This document shows, piece after piece, positions 44,206 to 52,811 of a DNA stretch of 64,000 nt (its first letter is position 1; each line of letters begins with the position of its first letter). The stretch comes from Acidovorax sp. Leaf78. Lineage in GTDB: Bacteria > Pseudomonadota > Gammaproteobacteria > Burkholderiales > Burkholderiaceae_C. Under the pieces are notes generated by a model. The model did no database searches. It worked only from the letters and a program-made list of their open reading frames with translations, and was not told the DNA's origin. The stretch covers positions 1 through 64,000 of the forward strand of contig NZ_LMLZ01000005.1 of NCBI RefSeq assembly GCF_001422735.1. Reading direction: 5' to 3'. Made by a program: the position numbers and the translations under genes.

Positions 44206-44236
44206 GTAGCGATGTAGCGCAAATAGCACTACAGAG
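44206..44236. promoter_or_regulatory. Candidate antitoxin operator with TAGCG/TAGTG repeats
   Basis: Between 44206 and 44236 the plus strand reads TGTAGCGATGTAGCGC, then AAATAGCACTACA: spaced TAGCG/TAGCA units plus an imperfect TAGTGC/GCGCTA dyad. Repeated half-sites just upstream of the ATG are typical for autoregulating ribbon-helix-helix antitoxins. TACAAT at about 44207-44212 on the minus strand could be a -10 box. Confidence 0.5.
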
Positions 44237-44343
44237 CAACACCACGTCTACAACCCTGTTACCGCCAAGCCAATTCACTAGCCGCTGGCACTTGTTGCCC
44301 AGGTGCGTAGTAAATCACGGCCAGATATTCACCTGGCCTTGAC

Positions 44344-45276
44344 TCAGATCGGCGACACCGGCGCCTCGCCCGCCCGGTGCCGGCGCGCGTTCTCCAGGAA
44401 GCGGTCCACCGACGCCTGCACCGCCTCGGGCGACCAGCCGGCGACGTGGGGGGTGAGCACCACGGTGTCCAGGCCGGTCAGTTCGGCCGGCGGCGCAGGC
44501 TCGCTCTCGTACACATCCAGGCCCGCGCCTGCGATGGTGCCGTCGCGCAGGGCCTGGGCCAGCGCGGCGGTGTCGATGACGCTGCCGCGCGCGATGTTGA
44601 CCACATGGCCGCGCGGGCCCAGAGCCTCCAGCACAGCCGCATTGATCAGGTGCCGCGTGCCCGCGCCGCCGGGCGTGGCCACGATCAGAAAGTCCGCCCA
44701 TTCGGCCAGCGCGGCCACGTCGGCGAAGTAACGGTAGGCCACATCGCTGCGCGCACTGCGGTTGTGATAACCCACCTCCATCTCGAAGCCCAGCGCGCGC
44801 TGCGCGATCTTCTTGCCGATGGTGCCCAGGCCGATGATGCCCAGCCGCTTGTGCGACACGTTGGGCGGCAGCGGCAGCGCCGTGCGCCACACGCCCTCGC
44901 GCGTGAGGGCGTCCAGCTTGGGAATGCCGCGCACGGAGGCGATCAGCAGCCCGAACGCATGGTCGGCCACGCAGTCGTCATTGGTGCCCGCACCGTTGGC
45001 CACCACGATGCCACGCGCCTTGGCATGCGCCACCGCGATGTTCTCGTAGCCGGCGCCCAGCGCGCAAATCAGCGACACCTGGGGCAGCGCATCGATCTGC
45101 GCTGCCGAAAGGCCCGTGGCGCCGATGGTTAGCACCACCGTGATGCGCGCGCCATGCTCGGCCATCGCCACCGCAGCCTGCGCCGCGTCGGGCGCATAGA
45201 TCACCTCAAACGACTGCGCCATCTGGGCGCGGTGTTCTTCGGACAGGAACATGAGGGCAAGCAGGACAGGTTTCAT
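44344..45276 (-). CDS. D-isomer-specific 2-hydroxyacid dehydrogenase
   Basis: A 310-residue NAD(P)-dependent dehydrogenase of the glyoxylate/hydroxypyruvate reductase type. The Rossmann motif is GIIGLGTIGKKIA (near residue 145), the substrate arginine is in NIARGSVIDTAAL and the catalytic histidine in LTPHVAGWSPEA. HNRSARS after the second beta strand favours NADP(H). The ATG at 45276 (MKPVLLALMFL) is preferred over an in-frame start upstream. It follows the ABC exporter region on the same strand with a long leader. Confidence 0.9.
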   Translation of the reverse strand: MKPVLLALMFLSEEHRAQMAQSFEVIYAPDAAQAAVAMAEHGARITVVLTIGATGLSAAQIDALPQVSLICALGAGYENIAVAHAKARGIVVANGAGTNDDCVADHAFGLLIASVRGIPKLDALTREGVWRTALPLPPNVSHKRLGIIGLGTIGKKIAQRALGFEMEVGYHNRSARSDVAYRYFADVAALAEWADFLIVATPGGAGTRHLINAAVLEALGPRGHVVNIARGSVIDTAALAQALRDGTIAGAGLDVYESEPAPPAELTGLDTVVLTPHVAGWSPEAVQASVDRFLENARRHRAGEAPVSPI

Positions 45277-45404
45277 GGGAGCGGATGGAACAGGATGAAC
45301 GAGGAACAGAAAACGACGGAGCAAAACAAGGGACGCCACAGAAGCATGCAACGGTCAGTCACCCCACCAACGCATGCCACGAGCGCGGCCCCACCAGCGC
45401 CACC

Positions 45405-45473
45405 GTGGAACCGGCTCTGCCGGGCCACCGGTGGCGTCCCCCTCAGGGGGATAGCGCGAAGCGCTTCAGGGGG
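45405..45473. repeat. Dispersed repeat family A, copy 6 (supplies a stop codon)
   Basis: GTGGAACCGGCTCTGCCGGGCCAC...GTCCCCCTCAGGGGGATAGCGCGAAGCGCTTCAGGGGG. The TGA stop of the leftward ABC exporter gene (45468-45466) and its last codon CCC lie within the CCCCCTGA end of the element. Confidence 0.8.
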
Positions 45474-47298
45474 AGCTCTCATTCTGCAGTGCCCACATGC
45501 TCGAATACCGCCCGCGCTGCGCCAGCAGTTGCGCATGCGTGCCGCGCTCGATGATGCGGCCCGACTCCATGACCAGGATCTCGTGCGCGTCCACCACGGT
45601 GGACAGGCGGTGCGCGATCACCAGCGTGGTCTTGTTCTGCGCCACGCTCTGCAGCTCGGCCTGGATGGCGCGCTCGTTGGCCGAGTCCAGCGCCGAGGTG
45701 GCCTCGTCGAAGATGAGGATGGGTGGGTTCTTGAGCAGCGTGCGCGCGATGGCCACGCGCTGCTTTTCGCCACCCGACAGCTTGAGCCCGCGCTCGCCCA
45801 CCATGGTGCCGTAGCCCTTGGGCGCACTGGCGATGAATTCGTGGATGCGCGCCGAGCGGGCCGCGGCCTCCACCTCGTCCTGCGTGGAGCCCGGACGGCC
45901 ATAGGCGATGTTGTAGGCCACGGTGTCGTTGAAGAGCACGGTGTCCTGCGGCACGATGCCGATGGCCTGGCGCACGCTGGCCTGTGTCACGCCGCGGATC
46001 TCCTGGCCGGCGATGGTGATGCGGCCCTGCTGGATGTCATAGAAGCGGAACAGCAGCCGCGCCAGCGTGCTCTTGCCCGAGCCCGACGGCCCCACCACCG
46101 CCACCGTCTTGCCGGCCGGGATTTCGAAACTCACGCCGTGCAGGATGGTGCGGCCGCCCTGGGGGTCGTAGGCGAAGTGCACGTCCTCGAAGCGCACCGT
46201 GGGCTGGTCCAGCCCTGCCAGGGGCTGCGCGCCGGGGGCATCGGCCACCTCGCGCTCGCGGTCGAGCAAGGTGAACATCTTGTCCAGGTCGGTCAGGTTC
46301 TGCTTGATCTCGCGGTAGATCACGCCCAGGAAGTTGAGCGGGATGTACAGCTGGATCATGTAGGCGTTGACCATGACCAGATCGCCCAGCGTCATGGTGC
46401 CCGCCGCCACGCCCTGCGTGGCACGCCACAGCATGGCCACCAGGCCCACCGCGATGATGAGCTGCTGGCCGGTGTTGAGCAGCGACAGCGTGAACTGCGC
46501 CTTGATGCGCGATCGGCGGTAGCGGTCCAGGCTCTCGTCGTAGCGCCGCGCCTCGAAGCCCTCGTTGTTGAAGTACTTGACCGTCTCGTAGTTCAGCAGC
46601 GAATCCACCGCCTTGGTGTGTGCGGCCGAATCGAGCTCGTTGGCCTCGCGCCGGTACTTGGTGCGCCACTCGGTCACCGTCACGGTGAACAGGATGTACA
46701 GGCCCAGCGCGCACAGCGTGATCCACGCGAACCAGGCGTCGAACTTCACGGCCAGGATGGTCAGCACCAACACTACCTCGATCAGCGTGGGCACGATGCT
46801 GTAGAGCGAGTACGAGATCAGCGACTCGATGCCCTTCACGCCGCGCTCGATGTCGCGCGTCATGCCACCGGTCTGCCGCTCCAGGTGAAAGCGCAGGCTC
46901 AGCGCATGCAGGTGCTCGAACGTGGCCAGCGCAATGCTGCGCGTGGCGCCCTGCGTGGCGCGCGAGAACACCAGTTCGCGCAGCTCGGTGAACAGCGAGG
47001 TGGACAGGCGCAGCAGCCCGTAGGCCACCAGCAGGCCCACCGGCACCACCAGCACCGCGGTGGGGTCGCCGGGCTTGATGCTCATCGCATCGACCAGGTT
47101 CTTGAGCAACAGCGGCACGCTGACGTTGGCCACCTTGGCCCCCACCATGAACAGCAGGGCCGCGAGCACGCGCCACTTGTACTGCCACAGGTAGGGGAAC
47201 AGGCGGGAGAGCGTGGACCAGTCGGACTGCGTGGAGGCCGCAGCGGCGGCGCCCGGGGGCGTGGGGAGGGGGGAGGTGGATTCGCCGGTGCGGCGCAT
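45466..47298 (-). CDS. Atm1-like ABC exporter (ABCB7/HMT1 type)
   Basis: A 610-residue half-transporter. Six transmembrane helices span about residues 35-320 with family blocks LLNYETVKYFNNEGFE and SLSLLNTGQQLIIAVGLV. The ATPase domain has Walker [10 protein letters not shown], signature LSGGEKQRVAIARTL and Walker B ILIFDEATSALD. The NYETVKYFNNE motif is characteristic of the Atm1/HMT1 group that exports glutathione-linked compounds. The ATG at 47298 is preferred to a TTG three codons upstream. Its stop codon lies in a dispersed repeat. Confidence 0.9.
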   Translation of the reverse strand: MRRTGESTSPLPTPPGAAAAASTQSDWSTLSRLFPYLWQYKWRVLAALLFMVGAKVANVSVPLLLKNLVDAMSIKPGDPTAVLVVPVGLLVAYGLLRLSTSLFTELRELVFSRATQGATRSIALATFEHLHALSLRFHLERQTGGMTRDIERGVKGIESLISYSLYSIVPTLIEVVLVLTILAVKFDAWFAWITLCALGLYILFTVTVTEWRTKYRREANELDSAAHTKAVDSLLNYETVKYFNNEGFEARRYDESLDRYRRSRIKAQFTLSLLNTGQQLIIAVGLVAMLWRATQGVAAGTMTLGDLVMVNAYMIQLYIPLNFLGVIYREIKQNLTDLDKMFTLLDREREVADAPGAQPLAGLDQPTVRFEDVHFAYDPQGGRTILHGVSFEIPAGKTVAVVGPSGSGKSTLARLLFRFYDIQQGRITIAGQEIRGVTQASVRQAIGIVPQDTVLFNDTVAYNIAYGRPGSTQDEVEAAARSARIHEFIASAPKGYGTMVGERGLKLSGGEKQRVAIARTLLKNPPILIFDEATSALDSANERAIQAELQSVAQNKTTLVIAHRLSTVVDAHEILVMESGRIIERGTHAQLLAQRGRYSSMWALQNESSP

Positions 47299-47343
47299 GG
47301 GGGACAATTCCGGTTGTTTTTTTATCTACCCGGGATTTTGCCC

Positions 47344-47787
47344 ATGTCTGCCATCTTCAGCCCACCACCCGCCGCATTGCCCACAGACAAGGAGCTGGTG
47401 CTCAAGGTCATCCCCATGCCCGCGGACTGCAACGCCAACGGCGACATCTTCGGCGGCTGGGTGATGGCGCAGGTGGATCTGGCAGGCTCCGTGCTGCCCG
47501 CGCGCTACGTTCAAGGCCGCATGGCCACCGTGGCGGTCAACGAATTCATCTTCAAGCAGCCCGTGCGGGTGGGCGACATCCTGTCGTTCTGCTCGGCCAT
47601 CACGCGCGTGGGCAACACCTCGATCACGGTCGAGGTGGAGGTGTACGCCGAGCGTTTTGCCGAACAAGGCCGGTACGTGAAGGTGACCGAGGCCCGCCTG
47701 ACCTATGTGGCCATCGACGAGCAAGGTCGCCCACGGGCCGTGTCCAAGCTCACGCAGCCTGCGCCCGCTGCCGCAGCAGACGAGTAA
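47344..47787 (+). CDS. Acyl-CoA thioesterase (YciA-like hotdog)
   Basis: A 147-residue hotdog-fold thioesterase. Catalytic region NANGDIFGGWVMAQVDLAG near residues 30-50 is the YciA/acyl-CoA hydrolase signature, with VAVNEFIFKQPVRVGD following. It would release free acids from acyl-CoA. It is divergent from the ABC exporter (45 bp between starts). Confidence 0.9.
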   Translation: MSAIFSPPPAALPTDKELVLKVIPMPADCNANGDIFGGWVMAQVDLAGSVLPARYVQGRMATVAVNEFIFKQPVRVGDILSFCSAITRVGNTSITVEVEVYAERFAEQGRYVKVTEARLTYVAIDEQGRPRAVSKLTQPAPAAAADE

Positions 47788-47815
47788 ACGCTGGGGCCTG
47801 CACAAGGCCCCAAGC

Positions 47816-47870
47816 ATTGGCCCGCGATTGGCCCGCGATTGGCCCGCGATTGGCCCGCGATTGGCCCGCG
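47816..47870. repeat. Five perfect 11-bp tandem repeats
   Basis: The unit ATTGGCCCGCG is repeated five times without a change, starting 28 bp after the thioesterase stop. A GGGGCC/GGCCCC dyad precedes it at 47793-47811. Confidence 0.95.
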
Positions 47871-48062
47871 CTCAAGGCGCGATTGCCACAGCAGTCGCTG
47901 CAGGCACAAACCTGGGCACGCAATACATAGCCCCCAGGGCACGGGGCGCAGACGTGAACAGGCACCCGTTGCGACGAACGCCAGCCAGGCGGCTGGGCCA
48001 TCGCGGGTGCCCGGGTGGGTGGATGCCTTGCGGAGTGGACCGCCGCCAAGGCGGCGCGGCGA

Positions 48063-48638
48063 TCAGGCCGCCATGGCGGTGGGTTCGGCCCGCAGTGGGG
48101 CAGATGCCGTGCGCTGCACACCAGACGACGATGCGCCATTGGCAAAGCCCGCTTCGATCTCGCCTGCGAGCTGGCCGCCCTCCTCCACCACGAGCTTGCC
48201 GTAGCGGATCTTGCCGTTGACCTTGCCCGTGCTGTAGATCACGAGCTTCTGGCGCACGGTGAGCGTGCCGTTGAACTCGCCATGGATCTCGGCGATGTCG
48301 ATTTCGGCCGAGCCGCGGAAGGCGCCGTTCTCCGAGATCTGGATCACGCGCGAATCCATGGTGGCTTCCACCGTGCCCTCGACCACGAGGGTGTCGCAAT
48401 CGGTGATCTCCACACCCTTGAGCTTGATGTTGGGGCCCACCGTGAGCTTGCTGCCCGTGGTATCGGTGGGCGACTTGGCAGCAGAGCCCGACAGAGCCTG
48501 CGCATTGAGCCCGCTGGTCGCCGCCGTACCCGTCAGGCCGGCGGAGGTGGAAGGGGTCGGTGTGGAAGTGGTGGCGCTGTGGCGGGGTTGGAACGATTCG
48601 GGTTCACGCTTGCCAAAGAAGGGGTTTTGCACGGCCAT
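48063..48638 (-). CDS. Bactofilin (polymer-forming cytoskeletal protein)
   Basis: A 191-residue protein. A Ser/Thr-rich disordered N-terminus (about residues 15-65) precedes the beta-helical bactofilin core (about 70-165), seen as the repeating pattern LVVEGTVEATM, IQISENGAFRGSAEI and VIYSTGKVNGKIRYGKLV. Bactofilins polymerise without nucleotide and shape cells or place envelope proteins. The ATG at 48638 has an AAGGAG ribosome-binding site; the earlier in-frame start lacks one. No partner peptidase (LmdC/M23) gene is adjacent. Confidence 0.92.
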   Translation of the reverse strand: MAVQNPFFGKREPESFQPRHSATTSTPTPSTSAGLTGTAATSGLNAQALSGSAAKSPTDTTGSKLTVGPNIKLKGVEITDCDTLVVEGTVEATMDSRVIQISENGAFRGSAEIDIAEIHGEFNGTLTVRQKLVIYSTGKVNGKIRYGKLVVEEGGQLAGEIEAGFANGASSSGVQRTASAPLRAEPTAMAA

Positions 48639-48861
48639 CAGATCTCCTTGAAAAGAAGTCATCGTAGGGACCGTGTGTAGGGAAAGATGCCTTCGTTACG
48701 CAAGAACGGTAACCAAACGGTTCTCTCGTTGCATGCACTTGCAAGGCTTGCGGGATCACACATTCAGAGGTCAGCGCTGCGCCAAGCTAACTTGGGACAT
48801 TGCAGGGCGCGAACCAGGCCGCCCGAACGCGCCCTGCCCCTGCTGGCGAGCCCGCAGCCCG

Positions 48862-49362
48862 CTACGACACGATGTACGCAGCCGCACCCGCCGACATGAT
48901 CTCGCCGTCCGGCCCCAGGAACTCCATGCGGGTGCTGGCAACGCGCGAGCCCAGGCGCAGCACGTTGGCGCGCAGCTCGAAGTGGCTGCCGATGCCCGGG
49001 CGCAAATAGTCGATGCGCAGGTCGATGGTGCCCAGCTTGCCGAAGCGGTGCAGGCGCTGCTCCGGCGGCTCGTCCATGTGCTTGGCACCGATGGCGGCCA
49101 TTACTGCCAGGCCGCCCATCGCGTCCAGGCCCGCACTGATCACGCCGCCGTGGATGCGGTTGTACGCGTAGTGCCCCACCAGCTCGGGCTTCATGTCGAT
49201 GCGGCCGGTCACGCCGTCGGGCCTGAGGCTCGTGACCTTCAGGCCCAGCACCTGGTTGAACACGATCTTCTCTTCGAAGATGGCCTTGAGCCCGGTGATG
49301 AACTCAGGCTCGAACGCCCGCGGCTCGGAGGCAGAGGGCGTGGTGTGGGTGGTTTTGCTCAT
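48862..49362 (-). CDS. PaaI-type hotdog thioesterase
   Basis: A 166-residue hotdog-fold protein. The HGGVISAGLDAMGGLAVMAA block near residues 70-90 is the PaaI/4HBT signature (HGG...D). It probably hydrolyses aryl- or acyl-CoA. The ATG at 49362 (MSKTTHT) is chosen. Stands alone on its strand between the bactofilin gene and the large catabolic block. Confidence 0.88.
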   Translation of the reverse strand: MSKTTHTTPSASEPRAFEPEFITGLKAIFEEKIVFNQVLGLKVTSLRPDGVTGRIDMKPELVGHYAYNRIHGGVISAGLDAMGGLAVMAAIGAKHMDEPPEQRLHRFGKLGTIDLRIDYLRPGIGSHFELRANVLRLGSRVASTRMEFLGPDGEIMSAGAAAYIVS

Positions 49363-49426
49363 GCGGTTCCTGTTCGGTTCCTGTGCGGTGGCGCCAGCGC
49401 TTCGTGAAAAGGCCTGCACCGTAGAT

Positions 49427-49482
49427 GCTACTATTTTTATAGCTTGCAGCGCTTGTTGATCAAGCGGTAGCGACTATTTTTC
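49427..49482. repeat. Dispersed repeat family B copy
   Basis: GCTACTATTTTTATAGCTTGCAGCGCTTGTTGATCAAGCGGTAGCGACTATTTTT, with GCTTG/CAAGC able to pair, upstream of the PaaI-type gene. Confidence 0.7.
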
Positions 49483-49886
49483 CTTAAGAAAAACTCTCGG
49501 CGGTATGCCCGCCCCTGCCGTGCAGCGATCGAGCACGACGGATCGCAAAGTTGCGCGCACCTGAGCGACGCCGCTTCATGTCACCCACGCGACACGGCGC
49601 TCCATGAGCGTGCGAGCGATCCAGAGGCCCACACGGGTGCGCCACCAAGCCACCCAAGCCTCTCCAGGGCTTCTGCAGCGCGCACCGACGCGATCAATAC
49701 CGCAGACACGCTCGATACCGCCATCGATGCCCTCCCCGGCAACCCGAGCCCGGCCTAGGCCGCAACCCTTATTGCGCCGTGCCCCGGGCTGCGTCAATAT
49801 GCGCCGCGGCCTCCTGCAATCCACGCCACTGGACGCGCCATCAGGGTTAGCCCCGAGTGCGGTGCGCCCGCAGCACGTGCACCATT

Positions 49887-49916
49887 ATTTATGCAAAGCA
49901 ATCGCTTTGTATAAAT
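49887..49916. promoter_or_regulatory. Operator candidate: 13-bp inverted repeat upstream of livHMGF
   Basis: ATTTATGCAAAGC (49887-49899) and GCTTTGTATAAAT (49904-49916) are inverted complements except for one G/T position, around a 4-nt spacer. The dyad overlaps an AT-rich stretch (TATAAATATCT) that could be a -10 region, about 100 bp before the livH start. This size and symmetry fit a TetR- or GntR-type repressor of fatty- or aromatic-acid catabolism; the regulator is not encoded in the window. Confidence 0.6.
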
Positions 49917-50018
49917 ATCTGCCAAGGCCCACGCAGACCAGGACGGACACACCGCATGTCCAAGGCCCTGCGCGTTGCCCCCGTTCGATCTGCGTCAGTC
50001 CTCTTCGGGAGAGCCCGT

Positions 50019-50894
50019 GTGCAATTCGTGCAACTGTTGATCAGTGGTGTCTCCCAGGGGTGCATCTACGGGCTGATCGCGCTGGGCTTCGTGCTGATCT
50101 ACAAGGCCACCGAAACCGTGAGCTTCGCGCAGGGCGAACTCATGATGCTGGGCGCGTTCTGCGGACTGGCGCTCATGACGGTGCTGGGCTTTCCGTTCTG
50201 GGTGGCGGTGATCGCGAGCATCCTGGCCATGGGCCTTTTCGGCACCGTGCTCGAGCGCGCCGTCATCCGCCCCATCCTCGGCCAGCCCGCGTTCTCCATC
50301 GTCATGCTCACCATCGGCATCGGCTATGTGCTGCGCGGCCTGGTGACGATGATCCCCAACATCGGCACCGAGACCCACACGCTGCCCGTGCCCTACAAGG
50401 ACATGTCGCTGCGGGTGGGGGCGCTGGTGCTCAACGCCGAACAACTGGTGGTGATCGGCGCCACCGCCGTGCTGTGCCTGCTGCTGTTCGCGATGTTCCG
50501 CTACAGCAAGCTGGGCATTGCGATGCAGGCCTCGTCGCAGAACCAGCTGGCGGCCTACTACATGGGCATCCCCGTGCAGCGGCTCAATGGTCTGGCGTGG
50601 GGCCTGGCCGCCGCCGTGGCCGCGGTGGCGGGGCTGCTGCTGGCGCCCATCACGTTCGTGCACGCCAACATGGGGATGATCGGCCTCAAGGCCTTTCCGG
50701 CGGCCGTGGTCGGTGGCTTCGGCAGCCTGCCAGGCGCCATCGTGGGCGGGCTGGTCATCGGTATCGTCGAATCGCTCTCGGGCTTCTACCTGCCCGACGG
50801 CTTCAAGGACACGGCGGCGTACATCGTGGTGCTGATCATGTTGATGGTCAAACCCAATGGCCTGTTCGGCGAAAAATTGAGAAAGAAAGTCTGA
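50019..50894 (+). CDS. livH: Branched-chain-type ABC transporter permease LivH
   Basis: A 291-residue permease with about eight hydrophobic segments. The start region QFVQLLISGVSQGCIYGLIA and the loop SFAQGELMMLGAF are typical of LivH. I place the start at GTG 50019, which has a GGGAGAG ribosome-binding site 5-6 bp upstream and matches the usual LivH N-terminus; an ATG at 49956 would add 21 residues. First gene of livHMGF, 4 bp before livM. Confidence 0.9.
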   Translation: MQFVQLLISGVSQGCIYGLIALGFVLIYKATETVSFAQGELMMLGAFCGLALMTVLGFPFWVAVIASILAMGLFGTVLERAVIRPILGQPAFSIVMLTIGIGYVLRGLVTMIPNIGTETHTLPVPYKDMSLRVGALVLNAEQLVVIGATAVLCLLLFAMFRYSKLGIAMQASSQNQLAAYYMGIPVQRLNGLAWGLAAAVAAVAGLLLAPITFVHANMGMIGLKAFPAAVVGGFGSLPGAIVGGLVIGIVESLSGFYLPDGFKDTAAYIVVLIMLMVKPNGLFGEKLRKKV

Positions 50895-50898
50895 CCCC

Positions 50899-51975
50899 AT
50901 GCGCTTTCTTTTCAAGACCTCGTACGAACAAGACCTGCGCCTGGCCAAGCATGGCGGGCATATCTTCTGGTACAGCCTGCTGGCCGTGGCGCTGGTCGCA
51001 GCCCCCTGGGTGGCGCCCGAGTACTGGCTGGCGCAGCTCACCTTCGTGCTGATCTACGCCATCGTCGGCCTGGGGCTCATGCTGCTGGCCGGCTTCACGG
51101 GGCTGTTCTCGCTGGGGCATGCGGCCTTCCTCGGCGTGGGGGCGTACACGCAGGCGGTGCTTACGGGCATGGGCTGGCCGTTCGCGCTGTCGCTGGCCTG
51201 CGCGGCGGGGCTGTCGGCCGCCGTGGGCGTGGTGGTGGGCCTGCCCGCGCTGCGCGTCAAGGGCATCTACCTGGGCATGGCCACGCTGTCGTTCGGGTTC
51301 ATCGTCGAAGAGGTGTTCGCGCGGTGGGAATCGGTGACCGGTGGCAACTCCGGCAAGCACCTGGTGCCACCCGAAATCTGGGGGTTCAAGTTCGAATCCA
51401 CCGAATCGTTTTACTTCTTGTGCCTGGTGATTGCCGTGGTCAGCACGCTGGCCATCCTGAACCTGCTGCGGTCCTCCACGGGCCGGGCCTTCGTTGCGAT
51501 CCGCGATTCGGAAATATCGGCGCAGAGCATGGGCATCCACTTGGCGCGGTACAAGACGCTGTCGTTTTCCATCTCGGCGGCCCTCGCCGGCATCGGCGGT
51601 GCGCTCTATGCGCACAAGCTGCAGTTCATCTCGCCCGACCAGTTCAACATCCTGCAGTCCATCGACCTGCTGCTGATGATCGTGATCGGTGGGCTCGGGT
51701 CGGTGCATGGCGCGTTCCTCGGGGCCATCTTCCTCATCACCATGCCCCAGATGATTTCGCTCAGCAAGGACTGGCTGCCCGCCGCCATCGGCCAGGCGCC
51801 GGGGCTCCAGGCCGTGGTTTATGGCGCGGTGCTGATCGCGTTCGTGCTGTTCGAGCCCATGGGCCTGTACGGCCGCTGGCTCAAGGTGCGCACCTGGCTG
51901 CAGATGTTCCCGTTCTACCGCAGGGGGATGTTCAAGCGGCAGAAGTCCTTCCAAAAATCAGACAGGCTGAAATGA
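50899..51975 (+). CDS. livM: Branched-chain-type ABC transporter permease LivM
   Basis: A 358-residue permease. Family block GLGLMLLAGFTGLFSLGHAAFLGVGAY lies near residues 55-80, and RAFVAIRDSEISAQSMGI near 195-212. It forms the channel with LivH. Its TGA overlaps the livG ATG (ATGA). The C-terminal tail is basic (RRGMFKRQKSFQKSDRLK). Confidence 0.92.
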   Translation: MRFLFKTSYEQDLRLAKHGGHIFWYSLLAVALVAAPWVAPEYWLAQLTFVLIYAIVGLGLMLLAGFTGLFSLGHAAFLGVGAYTQAVLTGMGWPFALSLACAAGLSAAVGVVVGLPALRVKGIYLGMATLSFGFIVEEVFARWESVTGGNSGKHLVPPEIWGFKFESTESFYFLCLVIAVVSTLAILNLLRSSTGRAFVAIRDSEISAQSMGIHLARYKTLSFSISAALAGIGGALYAHKLQFISPDQFNILQSIDLLLMIVIGGLGSVHGAFLGAIFLITMPQMISLSKDWLPAAIGQAPGLQAVVYGAVLIAFVLFEPMGLYGRWLKVRTWLQMFPFYRRGMFKRQKSFQKSDRLK

Positions 51976-52811
51976 ACGACGACATCCTGCTCACCGCCCA
52001 GAACCTCAGCGTGCGCTTTGGCGGCGTGCTGGCGGTCAACAAAGTGAGCTTCGACGTGCGCCGGGGCGAGGTGTTCACCCTCATCGGCCCCAACGGTGCG
52101 GGCAAGACCACGGTGTTCAACCTCATCAGCCGCATCTACACGCCCACCACCGGCACCATCGCGTACGCGGGCCCGGGCGGCGCCATGCTGCCTTTGACTG
52201 ACCAGCCGCCTCACAAGGTGGCGGGCCTGGGCATCGCCCGCACCTTCCAGAACATCGAGCTGTTCGAGCATGCGAGCGTGCTGCACAACCTGCTGATCGG
52301 CCGCCACACGCGCCGCGAGACCGGCCTGTGGGCAGAGATGTTCTTCACCCGCAAGGTGCGCGACGCCGAGGTGCGTGCCCGCGAGAAGGCGGAGCAGGTC
52401 ATCGACTTTCTCGACCTGCAGCACTACCGCGACACGCTGGTGGCCGGCCTGCCGTACGGCGTGCGCAAGGTGGTGGAGCTGGCGCGCGCGCTGTGCACCG
52501 AGCCCCAGCTGCTGCTGCTCGACGAGCCCTCGTCGGGCCTGAACGTGGAGGAGACCGACGACATGGCTTTCTGGATCCAGGACATCCAGCACGAGCTGGG
52601 TATCACCGTGCTGATGGTGGAGCACGACATGTCGCTGGTCTCCAAGGTGTCCGACCGCGTGCTGGCCATGAACCAGGGCGAAGTGGTGGCCATGGGCACG
52701 CCGCGCGAGGTGCAGTCGCACCCCGGCGTCATCGAGGCGTACCTCGGCACCATCGACGACGTGAGCAACCTGCGCCGCCCCGCAGGCTCCAGCCAGGAGG
52801 TGCGGGCATGA
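51972..52811 (+). CDS. livG: Branched-chain-type ABC transporter ATPase LivG
   Basis: A 279-residue ATPase. Walker A is GPNGAGKTT, the modified signature LPYGVRKVVELARAL is typical of LivG, and Walker B is LLLLDEPSSGLN. It overlaps livM upstream and livF downstream by 4 bp each, so the three are coupled. Confidence 0.93.
   Translation: MNDDILLTAQNLSVRFGGVLAVNKVSFDVRRGEVFTLIGPNGAGKTTVFNLISRIYTPTTGTIAYAGPGGAMLPLTDQPPHKVAGLGIARTFQNIELFEHASVLHNLLIGRHTRRETGLWAEMFFTRKVRDAEVRAREKAEQVIDFLDLQHYRDTLVAGLPYGVRKVVELARALCTEPQLLLLDEPSSGLNVEETDDMAFWIQDIQHELGITVLMVEHDMSLVSKVSDRVLAMNQGEVVAMGTPREVQSHPGVIEAYLGTIDDVSNLRRPAGSSQEVRA

Larger units (their letters stand above)
49363..50018. other. About 650-bp gene-free stretch before livH
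   Basis: It contains a family B repeat (49427-49482) and, near the right end, a long inverted repeat (49887-49916) with an AT-rich promoter-like segment. From 49500 to 49880 I see only scattered short frames with no family resemblance. Confidence 0.6.

Noticed and set aside
49576-49824. 82-codon leftward open frame before livH
   Set aside because: No ribosome-binding site, no recognisable motif and Arg/Gly-rich composition; treated as non-coding.
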